Assembly (NCBI GenBank): GCA_963748485.1
Contig: CAVVJF010000019.1
Coordinates: 835,092 to 899,091 of the forward strand
Source of the DNA: DASRWT01 sp963748485
GTDB taxonomy: Bacteria; Methylomirabilota; Methylomirabilia; Rokubacteriales; CSP1-6
Length of the DNA stretch: 64,000 nucleotides
Direction of reading: 5' to 3'
Positions within the stretch are counted from its first letter, which is position 1, and each line of letters begins with the position of its first letter. A model generated the notes under the pieces. The model was given only the letters and a program-made list of their open reading frames with translations, did no database searches and had not been told where the DNA came from. Below, piece after piece: positions 10,820 to 20,004 of this stretch. The translations under genes and the position numbers were made by a program.

Positions 10820-11062
10820 CTACGGCTTCTTCGTCTCCTTCGTCGTCTTGGCGTACTTCTTCTCGCACTCCGACTTGGCCGCGTCGTCCTTGGCCATCTT
10901 GAGGCAGTCGGCCTTGGTCTCCTTCTTCTCCGCCTTCTTCTCTGTCTTCTGCTCCGCCTTGGGGGCCTCGGCCGGCTTGGCCGCCGGTGCCTGGGCCGCC
11001 GCGACTCCGGCGACGCTGAGCGTAAGGGCGAGGCTCACGAACAGGGCGATCATCTTCCGCAT
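10820..11062 (-). CDS. Small secreted Lys/Ala/Glu-rich protein
   Basis: 80 residues. A classic signal peptide (MRKMIALFVSLALTLSVAGV, cleavage near AQA) is followed by a low-complexity Ala/Pro/Lys/Glu stretch and a short segment with two cysteines (ADCLKMAKDDAAKSECEKKY) reminiscent of PsiF-type repeats. A good ribosome-binding site (GGGAGGTGA) precedes the ATG. The cysteines could form a disulphide in the periplasm. The function is unknown. Confidence 0.7.
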   Translation of the reverse strand: MRKMIALFVSLALTLSVAGVAAAQAPAAKPAEAPKAEQKTEKKAEKKETKADCLKMAKDDAAKSECEKKYAKTTKETKKP

Positions 11063-11259
11063 TGAGGGTTCACCTCCCTTCGCATACTATGGTCAACACC
11101 TATCATTAGTTATAATGTAACTATCCACGAACACTAGGTTATTGCCAAGGGGTTAAATTAGGAGTCCTTGCCCGATCTGTCAAGCCTAAACTCGCAGATC
11201 TTCCGAGGCGGTTGACCCGATATGGGCCCCATGCTGTAATCAAAGCGTAGCCCCTTCTC
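11063..11259. other. Divergent intergenic region, A/T-rich
   Basis: About 200 bases between the small secreted protein (minus) and the transglycosylase (plus) are clearly A/T-richer than their surroundings. They include TATAAT at 11111-11116 on the plus strand. I could not place a convincing -35 box, so promoters are likely here but not resolved. Confidence 0.4.
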
Positions 11260-12633
11260 ATGCAGCCCGCGCCCAATCGGCGGTTCCTGATGCTGCTGAT
11301 CCTCTCCACCGGTGCCCTGGTACTACCGGGCAGCGCGGGGGCGGAGACTTATCCATTCGCTCAGCAGGATCCCGTCCTCGAGGCCTCGCTACTTCCGGCC
11401 GAGCCCGTGGTGACGACCCAGCCGAGCCCGTTTCGCGCGATAGAGATGGAGCTGGGGTTGGCCTATCCCCCCCTGAAACGAGACGAGGGTGAGCAAGGTT
11501 CCGAGTCCCCCCTGGATCCGGAAACCCCGGAATCCCTGGCGGATGTGCCCCCCCTCTCGCCGTCCGCACCGACCGCCGAGTCCGCTCCGGCGGCCCACGC
11601 TCGCCGGGGCCCCAGCTACGAGGTCCCCGACCGCCCCGAGGTGCACGCCTTCGTCGATCGCTTCCGCACCGGCTACCGTCGCGCCGTCGTAGAGCGCTGG
11701 CTCGCGCGGGCCGGCCGGTACATGGACATGATCAGGGGAGTGCTCCTGCAGCGCGGGCTGCCCGAGGAGCTGCTGTGCACGGCCATGATCGAGAGCGGCT
11801 TCGACCCCGTGGCGGTCTCCCGGGCGGGCGCCAAGGGGCTCTGGCAGTTCATGGCTCCGACGGCCCGGCTATACGGCCTGCGGGTGGATCGGTGGGCCGA
11901 CGAGCGGCTCGACCCCGAGAAGTCGACGCATGCCGCGGCGCGCTATCTGAAGGACCTCTTTGCGGCCTATGGCTCGTGGCCGCTCGCGCTTGCCGCCTAC
12001 AACGGCGGCGACGTCCGGATTCTGCGGGCGATCAAGGCGGTGAAGAGCACGGACTTCTGGGATCTCAACCGAGGCCGGCATCTCGCCGAAGAGACCAAGA
12101 ACTTCGTGGCCGCCATTCAGGCAGCGATCCTGATTCTCCGTGATCCGGAGCGCTACGGCTTCTCGGTCACGCCGGACGCGCCACTTCGCTACGAGACCAT
12201 CCGCGTCGCGCCGGGCACGCGCCTCGATCGCCTGGCCGCCGAGGGCGACCTCGAGGCGGCCGACCTCAAGACGCTCAACTCGGAGCTCCGTCTCGGTCAG
12301 ACGCCGCCCGGTGAGGGCTACGCACTCAAGGTTCCCGTCGGAGGCGCCGACAAGGTCCGTGTGGCGATCGAGCGCGACGAGGCGAGGAAGATGCTCGCCA
12401 CGAATCGCCGGCCGGCGACGCTGGCGGGGGTTCGCACGGTTCCCGACGGCGTCCACGTCGTCAAGGCGCAGGACACGGTGGGAGGAATCGCCAAGCGGTA
12501 CGGCGTCTCGGTAGCCGAGCTCCGCCGCTGGAACCGGCTCTCCGAGGAGGCGCGCATTCGCCCCGGAGACCGCCTGCGCGTCGCCATGGCGTCTCCGGTG
12601 GGACGAGAGGAGGGCCAGGGCGGCTTCCGGTGA
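11260..12633 (+). CDS. Lytic transglycosylase with LysM domain (MltD-like)
   Basis: 457 residues. An N-terminal signal segment (ATG 11260, or 11290) and a Pro/Ser-rich linker precede an SLT catalytic domain. The catalytic Glu178 is in MIESGFDP, followed by GAKGLWQFM and LALAAYNGGDVRI, both family motifs. One LysM peptidoglycan-binding domain lies at about 399-442. It cleaves glycan strands of peptidoglycan in the periplasm, forming 1,6-anhydro ends. It has fewer LysM repeats than many MltD proteins. It overlaps the next start by four bases (GTGA). Confidence 0.9.
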   Translation: MQPAPNRRFLMLLILSTGALVLPGSAGAETYPFAQQDPVLEASLLPAEPVVTTQPSPFRAIEMELGLAYPPLKRDEGEQGSESPLDPETPESLADVPPLSPSAPTAESAPAAHARRGPSYEVPDRPEVHAFVDRFRTGYRRAVVERWLARAGRYMDMIRGVLLQRGLPEELLCTAMIESGFDPVAVSRAGAKGLWQFMAPTARLYGLRVDRWADERLDPEKSTHAAARYLKDLFAAYGSWPLALAAYNGGDVRILRAIKAVKSTDFWDLNRGRHLAEETKNFVAAIQAAILILRDPERYGFSVTPDAPLRYETIRVAPGTRLDRLAAEGDLEAADLKTLNSELRLGQTPPGEGYALKVPVGGADKVRVAIERDEARKMLATNRRPATLAGVRTVPDGVHVVKAQDTVGGIAKRYGVSVAELRRWNRLSEEARIRPGDRLRVAMASPVGREEGQGGFR

Positions 12634-12899
12634 AGGTCCGCCTCCGGCTCTTCGCGACACTCGGCGCGTACCTCCCCCCCGACGCCGACGGTGATGGAAT
12701 CACGCTCTCGCTACCGGGTGGAACCACGCTCGGCGACGTCGTGGCTCGTCTCGGGATTCCTACCGGCGAGCACTATCTCACCGTCCTCAACGGCGATAAC
12801 GCCGAGGCTGATCGGCCTCTCGCCGACGGCGACGAGATCACTCTGTTCCCGCCCTTGAGCGGCGGCGCCCCCCTAGGAGAGCGATCATGCCCACCGTGA
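12630..12899 (+). CDS. MoaD/ThiS-like ubiquitin-fold sulfur carrier
   Basis: 89 residues from GTG 12630, overlapping the transglycosylase stop. It has a beta-grasp pattern (VRLRLFATLGAYLP, then VTVLNGDN-like LTVLNGDNAEAD and LADGDEITLFPPLSGG). The terminal Gly-Gly used for adenylation and thiocarboxylation in MoaD/ThiS is present, but ten residues (APLGERSCPP) follow it. Either the tail must be removed, or a one-base error in the C6 run just after it (losing one C gives GGAP then TAG) created it. The gene's end overlaps the start of the AhpD-like gene by 13 bases. Confidence 0.75.
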   Translation: MKVRLRLFATLGAYLPPDADGDGITLSLPGGTTLGDVVARLGIPTGEHYLTVLNGDNAEADRPLADGDEITLFPPLSGGAPLGERSCPP

Positions 12900-13729
12900 G
12901 ACTTCGCGATGCCTCGGAGTACCCTGATCCTGCGCAGAAGCTCTTCGAGCTTTCGAAATCGTGGTTCAAGCACGACTTCAAGGAGCCGCCCGCGATGAGC
13001 CGCGTCATGGCCTGGGATCCCGAGTTCGGCGGCCCCCATGGCCGCGCCATGAAGCGGGCGATGGCGCCGGGCGAATTCAGCCGCGGCGAGAAGGAGATGG
13101 TTGCCGCCGTCGTGAGCGGCGTCAACGCCTGCTCGTACTGAGTACAGGCCCATACTGCAGCCGGGAAGCTGCAGGGAATGGTCGGGGACGCAATCTGGTA
13201 CGAGGCCGCCCACGTGGTCGGCATCACCAACGCGCTCAATGTCGCCGCCGACGGGCTGGCTGCTCTCCCCGCGGTGACGGCGCTGCTGCCGCTCGTCCCT
13301 GAGGCGGGGGTTCCTGACGTGGGGGGGCCCGAGGTGGCAACCCTCTTCGAGGAGATCCGCGTGTTCTACGCGCGGGCCGACGTGCCGCCCGTGTTTCGCT
13401 TCCTGGCGCGGGATCCTGCCTATGCCGCGGATGTGTGGGGCGCGGCACGCCGGGCCTTCGACGACAATCGTCTGTCCCGCCGGCTCAAGGAGTCACTGGC
13501 CTTCGCGGTGTCCGTCACGACCCGGTCCGCGTGGGGCAGCGCGTTTCACCTGGGGGAGATGCGGCGCCTCGGCGTGGGAGAGGGCGGCGTGATGGAAGTG
13601 ATCGGCGTGACGCAGATGTTCTCGAGCTATACGAAGATCGCGGACACGCTGCAGCTCGATCCCGATATGGGCGGCATCGCGCCCGCTGACGAGTCGCCCG
13701 CGCCGGGAGGGCCGCCGCGTCGGCTCTAG
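12887..13729 (+). CDS. AhpD-like peroxidase-related enzyme, probable selenoprotein (TGA = Sec85)
   Basis: Read through one in-frame TGA (13139-13141), this encodes 280 residues of the carboxymuconolactone decarboxylase/AhpD fold. Around the TGA the sequence is NACSY-TGA-VQAH. The family motif is C-x-x-C-x-x-x-H, so Cys82 and His89 are in place and the TGA sits exactly at the second redox cysteine. The frame before and after is the same, and homologous-looking sequence (IWYEAAHVVGITNALNVAADG) continues. A hairpin meeting bacterial SECIS rules begins 13 bases after the TGA. AhpD-like selenoproteins are known from metagenomes. The alternative is a sequencing error for TGC. An AGGAGAG ribosome-binding site precedes ATG 12887. 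Confidence 0.8.
13155..13174 (+). promoter_or_regulatory. Candidate bacterial SECIS element
   Basis: CTGCAGC/GCTGCAG is a perfect 7-bp stem with apical loop CGGGAA, a G at the second loop position. A possible outer CCAT/ATGG extension (13150-13153 with 13178-13181) is also present. The loop begins 20 bases after the TGA, within the 16-37 base window described for SelB-recognised SECIS elements. Confidence 0.7.
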
Positions 13730-14037
13730 AAGAGCGGCGGGCCGACGGGGATACGGGTCAGGATCGTGTTCGGCAGGGTCACGTGCTCGACGCAGCGAAT
13801 GCAGAAGAAGTCCATCTCGAGCCCGGCGCGGGTGCCGTGGAACTCCAGCGGATGGCCGCACCAGCCGTGGTGCAGTTCCCCGTCCGTGTGGAAGTAGACG
13901 GTGACGATGGGGGGAATCTCGCGCGGGTTACCCTCCTCGGCGCGCGGCCCGCGGCGGCCACCCAGCCGGGTGCGGCGGCGGACCGGCTGACGAACTGGTG
14001 CCGCATGCTCTGGCGTGGTGATCGGGGCAACTGCCAT
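13726..14037 (-). CDS. Small zinc-binding-type protein, paralogue of 15613-15879
   Basis: 103 residues. A basic, disordered N-terminus is followed by WCGHPLEFHGTRAG and FFCIRCVEHVTLP. The single Cys plus CxxC and several His could bind metal. The same pattern (SCAQPLEYHGTRGG and FFCPDCREHVSLP) recurs in the gene at 15613-15879, so the two are paralogues. I do not recognise the family. The stop codon shares the palindrome CTAG with the convergent AhpD-like gene. Confidence 0.7.
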   Translation of the reverse strand: MAVAPITTPEHAAPVRQPVRRRTRLGGRRGPRAEEGNPREIPPIVTVYFHTDGELHHGWCGHPLEFHGTRAGLEMDFFCIRCVEHVTLPNTILTRIPVGPPLF

Positions 14038-14302
14038 GGCTCGTTCCCTCCCTTGCGTCCGTGTCGCTGCTTGACATCGGCCGCGTCAGCGGCCTGTCTG
14101 TACAGTGCAAGGAGCAAGACACGTTCCAGAGGTGACAGGGATCCCAACTCATTGATTCATATGAGGGACGCAATTCCTGCGGTGTTGTCGGCCGACTCAG
14201 AGACGGGGAGGGGTTCCGAACCCTGGTAGCGATCCTGACGGTTTTTGTAGGCCGACTGACAGTATACTGAGCACGCCCTCAGGCCCCACAGGAGGAATGC
14301 CA

Positions 14303-15260
14303 ATGAAGCGATGGACTGTCATGGTGGCCTTGTTCAGCATCACGCTGCTCCCCGCCCTCTGGGCCGCTGACGCCTGGGCCCGTGCCGGCGGCGGCAGCTC
14401 GAGCGGCAGCCGCGGCTCCCGCAGTTATTCGGCGCCGTCCTCGCCTAGCTCGTCTCCATCCAGTCGTCCGAGCCAGCCGGCCCCGTCCACCTTCCAGCAG
14501 TCCCCGCCACAGCGGTCCGGCTGGGGCGGCGGCCTTGGCGGCATGGTGGGCGGGCTGGTGATGGGCGGCCTCATCGGCAGCCTCCTCTTCGGCGGCATGG
14601 GGAATATGTGGCGGCGGGATCGGGCTCGTCGAAATCCTCCTGTTCGCGGGGCTCGCCTACTTCGCCTACTCGTTCTTCCGCCGGCGTCAGGCAGCCACCG
14701 CCGCGCCAGCGGGGTACGCCGATCCGAGCTCGATGGGCGCATCGTGGCGCCCGGAGCCCGCGTCGCGGTCCACGGCGGTTCTCGATGCCCCAGCTGCCAC
14801 CGGCGATTCCGATCTGGCCCGGGGCGTCGCGCACATCCGTCAGATGGATCCGACCTTCGATCCCGCGCGGTTCGGGGAGCCGGCCTCCGATATGTTTTTC
14901 CGCGTTCAGGGCGCGTGGATGGCGCGCGATATGGCAGGCGTCCGGGATCTGCTGACGCCGCAGATGCTGGCCACGATGCAGGCCCAGTGCGATCAGCTCC
15001 GGGCGCAGCGGCGCGTGAACCGGCTCGAGAACGTCGCGGTGCGTTCGGTGGAGGTCACCGAAGCCTGGCAGGAGGGTGGACAGGATTACCTGACCGTGCG
15101 CTACCTGGCCAGCCTGCTGGACTATACCACGGACGACAGCGGGGCGCAGCTCGTCGAGGGCAGCCGCACGGAGCCCGTCAAGTTTGAGGAGTACTGGACC
15201 TACACGCGTCCGGTGGGAGCCGGTGCTTGGCGCCTGTCCGCGATACAGCAAGCGGCCTAG
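14303..15260 (+). pseudogene. Tim44-like domain protein with one frameshift
   Basis: ATG 14303 with AGGAGG at 14290-14295 starts a signal peptide (MKRWTVMVALFSITLLPALW), a Ser/Pro-rich linker and a glycine-rich membrane segment. The frame then breaks near 14611 within GTGGCGGCGGG. Reading one base on restores GGIGLVEILLFAGLAYFAYSFF and a C-terminal Tim44-like domain (FRVQGAWMARDMAGVRDLLTPQM, EEYWTYTRP) to 15260. Without the extra base the protein would be about 319 residues and typical of bacterial Tim44-like anchored proteins. A sequencing indel is as likely as real decay. Confidence 0.7.
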
Positions 15261-15378
15261 GGCGGGACGGCGTCTAGCGCTCATCACTTCATGTGCCGCC
15301 GCAGGTGCGGCACCGGGAAGGCGGCGGCGGCGGTCGGTCCGTCCACAGCATTACGACTGCGACCGCCCGGCGGCTTCC

Positions 15379-15588
15379 TCATTGCCACGGTCGACCCTCG
15401 CAGATCGGACAGTTCTCGACCTCGCGCTGACACAGGCACTGCGGGCAGTACCAGGCCTCGCTCACCGCGCGGAGTTCGCTGCCGCAGGACTCGCAGCGCG
15501 CCCGCTCGCGGGGCGGGGTCTGATGGAATATGCAGTGAGCGATCATGTGAATCGCCCCAGCCTGTCTCGCCTGCTCCAGCACCGGCAT
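15379..15588 (-). CDS. Small zinc-ribbon protein
   Basis: 69 residues with three CxxC knuckles: CESC (32-35), CPQC (48-51) and CPIC (60-63), plus Cys19 and Cys53. This is a zinc-ribbon pattern with no other domain. GAGGAG stands upstream of ATG 15588. It lies 24 bases after the stop of the FFC-x-x-C-type gene at 15613-15879 and is probably co-transcribed with it. The function is unknown; nucleic-acid or protein binding is possible. Confidence 0.6.
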   Translation of the reverse strand: MPVLEQARQAGAIHMIAHCIFHQTPPRERARCESCGSELRAVSEAWYCPQCLCQREVENCPICEGRPWQ

Positions 15589-15612
15589 CGCGCGTCTCCT
15601 CGCCCGGATCCG

Positions 15613-15879
15613 TCAGTCGGCCTGAGAGAGGGCGAAGCGCGGGGCCCACTCGCCGGGAGCGGGGCGGTCCATGTCGAGGCTCGGCAGTCGCCGAAGCGGC
15701 AGGGAGACATGCTCCCGGCAATCGGGACAGAAGAAGTCGACCACGAGGCCGCCGCGCGTGCCGTGGTACTCGAGCGGTTGCGCGCAGGACGAGTGCCAGA
15801 CGGTGCCGTCCGACCCCATGAAGGCAACGGCGATGTCTCGGTCGCCCGTGCTCGATTCGGTCGTCGCATGCGTCGTCAT
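15613..15879 (-). CDS. Small zinc-binding-type protein, paralogue of 13726-14037
   Basis: 88 residues from ATG 15879, preceded by AGGAGGAG; the longer frame to 15933 lacks such a site. Core motifs are SCAQPLEYHGTRGGL and FFCPDCREHVSLPL, matching its paralogue 1.6 kb away in order and spacing. The conserved H/C pattern suggests a metal site. No family is recognised. It heads a two-gene unit with the 69-residue zinc ribbon. Confidence 0.65.
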   Translation of the reverse strand: MTTHATTESSTGDRDIAVAFMGSDGTVWHSSCAQPLEYHGTRGGLVVDFFCPDCREHVSLPLRRLPSLDMDRPAPGEWAPRFALSQAD

Positions 15880-16108
15880 CGTGGGCTCCTCCTCTCTGTT
15901 CCTGAAACCTGGGGGCAGCAAGAAGCGTTCCACCGATGGGTGAAACCAGTACCGCTCGATGTTCTCGATACTTGGGCAACGAAGGCGGGCATGGGGCGGT
16001 GACGCTTCTGGTAGGAGTGAATCGGTGCCAGACGACGATTATTGCTGGGTTAGGCCCGTCGCCCTGCGGCTTGACCGCTGGGAGTAGGGGCGCTAGGCTC
16101 TCGGGGCC

Positions 16109-17686
16109 ATGATCTCTTCCGAGCGAAGCGTCACTGTCCCGGATCAGTCCATCACCGAGTACGTCCTGCGACATGCCGCGCGGCTGGGCGACAAGCCGGC
16201 ACTGATCGACGGACCGAGCGGCCGCACCATCACCTATCAACAGCTCGCCGACGGCGTCCGCCGGACGGCCGCCGGCCTGGCCGCGCGCGGCTTCAAGAAG
16301 GGCGATGTATTGGCCCTCTACAGCCCGAACCTGCCCGAGTACGGGGTGGTGCTCCTCGGCGTGGCCGCGCTGGGCGGCATCACCACCACCGCCAATCCGC
16401 TCTACACCGCCGACGAGCTCGCCAAGCAGCTCCAGGATTCGCGGGCGCGGCTGCTCGTGACGGTGCCGGCCTTCCTCGACAAGGCCCGCGAGGCCGCCGG
16501 GAAGTCCGGCGTCGAGGACATCTACGTGTTCGGCACCGCCGAGGGCGCGCGGCCCTTCGCGGAGCTGCTGCAGGGCGGCGCCGACCCGCCCGAGGTGCGC
16601 ATCGATCCGCGCAACGACCTCGTGGTGCTCCCGTACTCGAGCGGCACCACCGGCCTCCCCAAGGGCGTGATGCTGACGCATCGGAACCTCGTGGCCAACC
16701 TCTGCCAGTGCGAGGCCATGGAAAAGTTCGACGGGTTCACCGAGCGCGACGTCATTCTCGCCTTCCTGCCGTACTTCCACATCTACGGCATGGTCGTGAT
16801 CATGATGTTCGGGCTCGCCGGCGGGGCCACGATCGTCTCGATGCCGCGCTTCGATCTCCCAGAGTTTCTCGGCCTCGCCCAGAAATACCGGGCCACCATC
16901 CTGCCCTTGGTACCGCCGGTGGTGCTGGGCATGGTGAAGCATCCCGCGGTCGCCCAGTTCGATCTCTCGAGCGTGCGCCTCGTCTTCTCGGGCGCGGCCC
17001 CGCTGGGTGAGGACATAGCGCGCGAGCTCTCGAAGAAGCTGGGCTGCCCCGTCATACAGGGCTACGGCATGACGGAGGCCAGCCCCGTCACCCATCTGAG
17101 CCCCACGCGCGACGCGCCGATGAAGCCGGGCTCGGTCGGTCGCGTGGTGCCGGGCACGGAGGTGAAGCTGATCGAGGTGGGCACCGAGGTGGAGGCGGCG
17201 CCGGGGAAGGAAGGCGAGCTCTGGATCCGCGGGCCGCAGATCATGAAGGGCTATCTGGGACGCCCCGACGAGACGGCGGGCTGCCTCGACCGCGACGGCT
17301 GGTACCACACCGGCGACGTGGGCTATGTCGATCCCGAGGGCTACTTCTTCATCGTCGACCGCACCAAGGAGCTCATCAAGTACAAGGGCCTGCAGGTGGC
17401 GCCCGCCGAGCTGGAGGCGCTCCTCGTCACCCATCCCGCCGTGCTCGACGCCGCGGTGGTCCGCAAGGCCGACGAGGAGGCTGGCGAGGTGCCCAAGGCG
17501 TTCGTGGTGCTCAAGCCCGACGAGACCTCGCGCGGCACCACCGCCGAGGCCATCATGGGCTGGGTGGCGGGACGAGTCTCGCCGCACAAGCGCATCCGCG
17601 ATCTCGAATTCATCGACCAGATCCCCAAGTCGGCCTCCGGCAAGATCCTCCGCCGCGTGTTGATCGATCGCGATCGGGCCCGGTAG
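16109..17686 (+). CDS. Long-chain fatty acid/4-coumarate-CoA ligase family (AMP-binding)
   Basis: 525 residues of an ANL-superfamily acyl-CoA synthetase. The phosphate-binding motif YSSGTTGLPKG starts at Tyr176; IQGYGMTEASP, GWYHTGDVGYVD and VDRTKELIKYKGLQVAPAELE follow, and the C-terminal catalytic lysine motif PKSASGKILRR is present. It activates a carboxylic acid as an acyl-adenylate, then a CoA thioester. Closest in style to 4-coumarate-CoA ligase-like enzymes; the substrate cannot be read from sequence. This is the one large intact gene inside a stretch of frameshifted neighbours. Confidence 0.9.
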   Translation: MISSERSVTVPDQSITEYVLRHAARLGDKPALIDGPSGRTITYQQLADGVRRTAAGLAARGFKKGDVLALYSPNLPEYGVVLLGVAALGGITTTANPLYTADELAKQLQDSRARLLVTVPAFLDKAREAAGKSGVEDIYVFGTAEGARPFAELLQGGADPPEVRIDPRNDLVVLPYSSGTTGLPKGVMLTHRNLVANLCQCEAMEKFDGFTERDVILAFLPYFHIYGMVVIMMFGLAGGATIVSMPRFDLPEFLGLAQKYRATILPLVPPVVLGMVKHPAVAQFDLSSVRLVFSGAAPLGEDIARELSKKLGCPVIQGYGMTEASPVTHLSPTRDAPMKPGSVGRVVPGTEVKLIEVGTEVEAAPGKEGELWIRGPQIMKGYLGRPDETAGCLDRDGWYHTGDVGYVDPEGYFFIVDRTKELIKYKGLQVAPAELEALLVTHPAVLDAAVVRKADEEAGEVPKAFVVLKPDETSRGTTAEAIMGWVAGRVSPHKRIRDLEFIDQIPKSASGKILRRVLIDRDRAR

Positions 17687-17732
17687 CGGCTCGCGCCGCC
17701 GGAGCGGGGGGCGGCTTGAGGATCTTCGCGCC

Positions 17733-18598
17733 GTGGTCGCGGTCCTTCCCGTTGTTGTCCTGCTCCTCACCGCGCCGCTCGCGGTGGAGGGCAGCCGGCG
17801 AAGAAGGTGCCGGTGATCGGCTATCTCATCGAGCGTGCCGGACCCACGGCCTTCGACGAGGGGTTTCGCCTGGGACTCCGGGAGCTCGGCTACTCCGAAG
17901 GTCGGAACATCGTCGTCGACTGGACCGACGGGAAGGCGGAGCGCCTGCCGACGCTCGCGGCCGAGCTGGTCAAGATGCAGGTCGACGTGATCGTGACCTC
18001 GGGGACGCAGGGCGGCATGGCCGCGAAGAACGCGACGTCCACGATCCCGATCGTGATGGCGTCGGGGGGAGATTTCGTCGCCGATGGGTTGGTGGCGAGC
18101 TTCGCTCGTCCCGGCGGCAACATCACCGGAGTCTCCGTCTTCGCCCGCGAGCTGAGCGGCAAGCGTCTGGAGCTCCTCAAGGAGACGATCCCGGGGATCA
18201 CGCGGGTGGCGGCCGCGTTCAACACGCTCAATCCGGGCACACGGGTGCTGTTCGACCAGACCGATGCCGCGGCTACCCAGCTGGGTTGAAAGCTCTGCCG
18301 CTCGATATCCGATTCCCGGACGGAGTCGAGCAAGCGCTCTTCATCACCGCATGCCGACGATCTTCGCCAACAAGGCCTACCTGGAAGGCGGGGGCCTCAT
18401 GAGCTGGTCCCGACATTGTGGGGTCTGGCGCCCCCCCGCGACTAACGTGACAGGATCCTCAAGGGAGCGAAGCCGGCCGACATGCCGATCGAGCAACCGA
18501 CGAAGTTCGAGCTCGTCATCAGCCTCAAGACCGCGAAGGCGCTGGGCTTGACGATTCCGCGGTCGCTACTGCTGCGGGCCGATCAGATGATCGAATGA
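17733..18598 (+). pseudogene. Degraded ABC-type substrate-binding protein (PF04392 family)
   Basis: Pieces of a periplasmic binding protein lie in successive frames. A hydrophobic leader from GTG 17733 comes first, then VPVIGYLIERAGPTAFDEGF through FDQTDAAATQLG (17807-18289), LKALPLDIRFPDGVEQA, and LPTIFANKAYLEGGG-like sequence. The family's C-terminal end (KTAKALGLTIP...LLLRADQMIE) finishes at 18598. At least four frameshifts are needed, and a block that should precede the PTIFANKAYLEGG segment is missing. Compare the intact homologue at 59980-60960. The internal loss argues for true decay rather than only sequencing error. Confidence 0.75.
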
Positions 18599-18611
18599 GC
18601 CGGCCGCGCGA

Positions 18612-19931
18612 GTGAGCGCGCAGCGGGATCGGCCCAGCTTCGTCTTCATTCTCGGCGACGATCTGGGATACGCGGATCTCGGGTGCTACGGCGGCCGCGC
18701 CCCCTGCTCGCCCGAGCTGGACAACTCGCCGCCCAGGGCCTGCGCTTCACCGACGGCTACTCGAACTCGCCGGTGTGCTCGCCCACGCGCTTCGCGCTCA
18801 TCACGGGGCGCTGGCAGTATCGCCTCCGCGCGGGCAACGACGAGCCCATCGCCAGCCGCCACCGGGGCAATTCCGTCCTCGGCCTGCCTCCCGACCATCC
18901 GACGCTGCCGTCGCTGCTCCGGGCGGCCGGCTACACCACCGCGCTTGTCGGCAAGTGGCATCTGGGCTTCCTCCCCCACTTCGGCCCGCTGAAGAGCGGT
19001 TACGGCGAGTTCTTCGGGCCGATGAGCGGGGGTGTGGACTACTTCACCCACCGTGACTCCGCGGGGCAGCACGACCTGTTCGATGGCGAGACGGAGACCC
19101 CGCATGTGGGCTATCTCACCGACTTGATCTCGGACGGCGCGGTGGAGTTCATTGAACGTCAACGCGATCGGGCGGCGCCGTTCTTGCTCTCCGTGCATTA
19201 CACCGCGCCGCACTGGCCGTGGGAAACACGCGAGGACGAGGCGGTGGCGCGGTCAATCGAGCGCATCTCGCATACCGACGGCGGCTCCGTGGCCACCTAC
19301 CTCGCCATGATCCACCACATGGATGAGGGCATCGGTCGCATCCTGCGGCCCTCGACGCCAGCGACACCGCCGCCAACACCTTGGTCGTGTTCACGAGCGA
19401 TAACGGCGGCGAGCGCTTCTCCGACACGTGGCCCCTCGTAGGCAAGAAGATGGATCTGCTCGAGGGCGGAATCCGCGTGCCCTACATCGCGCGCTGGCCG
19501 GGGCGGATCCGCGCGGGCACCACCACCACGCAGCAGGCCATCACCATGGATTGGACGGCCACCATGCTCGCGGCGGCGGGAGTGGCGCCGCACGACCCCT
19601 TCCCCTTGGACGGGATCAGCCTCTTGCCGGTGCTGGCCGAGCCGGGGGCGCCGATCGCGCGCGACCTCTACTGGCGGATGAAATTCCGCGGCCAGAAGGC
19701 CCTGCGCTCGGGCGACTGGAAGTACCTGGTGCTGGACGGGGACGAGTTCCTCTTCGACTGTCGCGAGATCAGCGCGAGCGTGCCAACCTCGCGCGCCGCC
19801 ATCCCGACCGGCTCGCCGACCTGCGCGCCCGCTACGCGGCGTGGGAGGCGGCGTTGCCGCCCATTCCCCCCGACGCCTCAGTCAGCATCCCGTACACCAA
19901 GGCCGACCTCGCCTTGCCGGCCTCCCCGTAG
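18612..19931 (+). pseudogene. Sulfatase (arylsulfatase-like), frameshifted
   Basis: GTG 18612 opens SFVFILGDDLGYADLGCYGG, the metal-binding N-terminus of sulfatases. After a shift near 18722 the formylglycine site VCSPTRFALITGR appears intact, with GKWHLGF and HYTAPHWPWE. A second shift near 19351 leads to VVFTSDNGGERF, and a third near 19760 to RERANLARRHPDRL, ending at 19931. In total about 440 residues and normal domain order, with every catalytic motif retained, so indels in the sequence are a plausible explanation. Confidence 0.78.
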
Positions 19932-20004
19932 CCTAAATCGGTCGAGCCATTTCCTCTCCGGTGAAAATGGTCTACGATGGGTGAAGGGAAGCCAAGGGGA
20001 AGTC

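Noticed and set aside
14263..14268. TATACT as -10 box for the Tim44-like gene
   Set aside because: No acceptable -35 hexamer at 16-18 bases upstream.
15284..17770. 828-residue open frame antisense to the acyl-CoA ligase
   Set aside because: High G+C makes long shadow frames common; it is His/Arg/Gly rich with no motif, while the plus strand encodes a complete AMP-binding enzyme and real zinc-ribbon genes.
18287..18289. In-frame TGA in the PF04392 gene as a second selenocysteine
   Set aside because: The codon is not at a Cys site, the next segment resumes in another frame, and no hairpin follows; a missing G in CTGGGTTG explains it.
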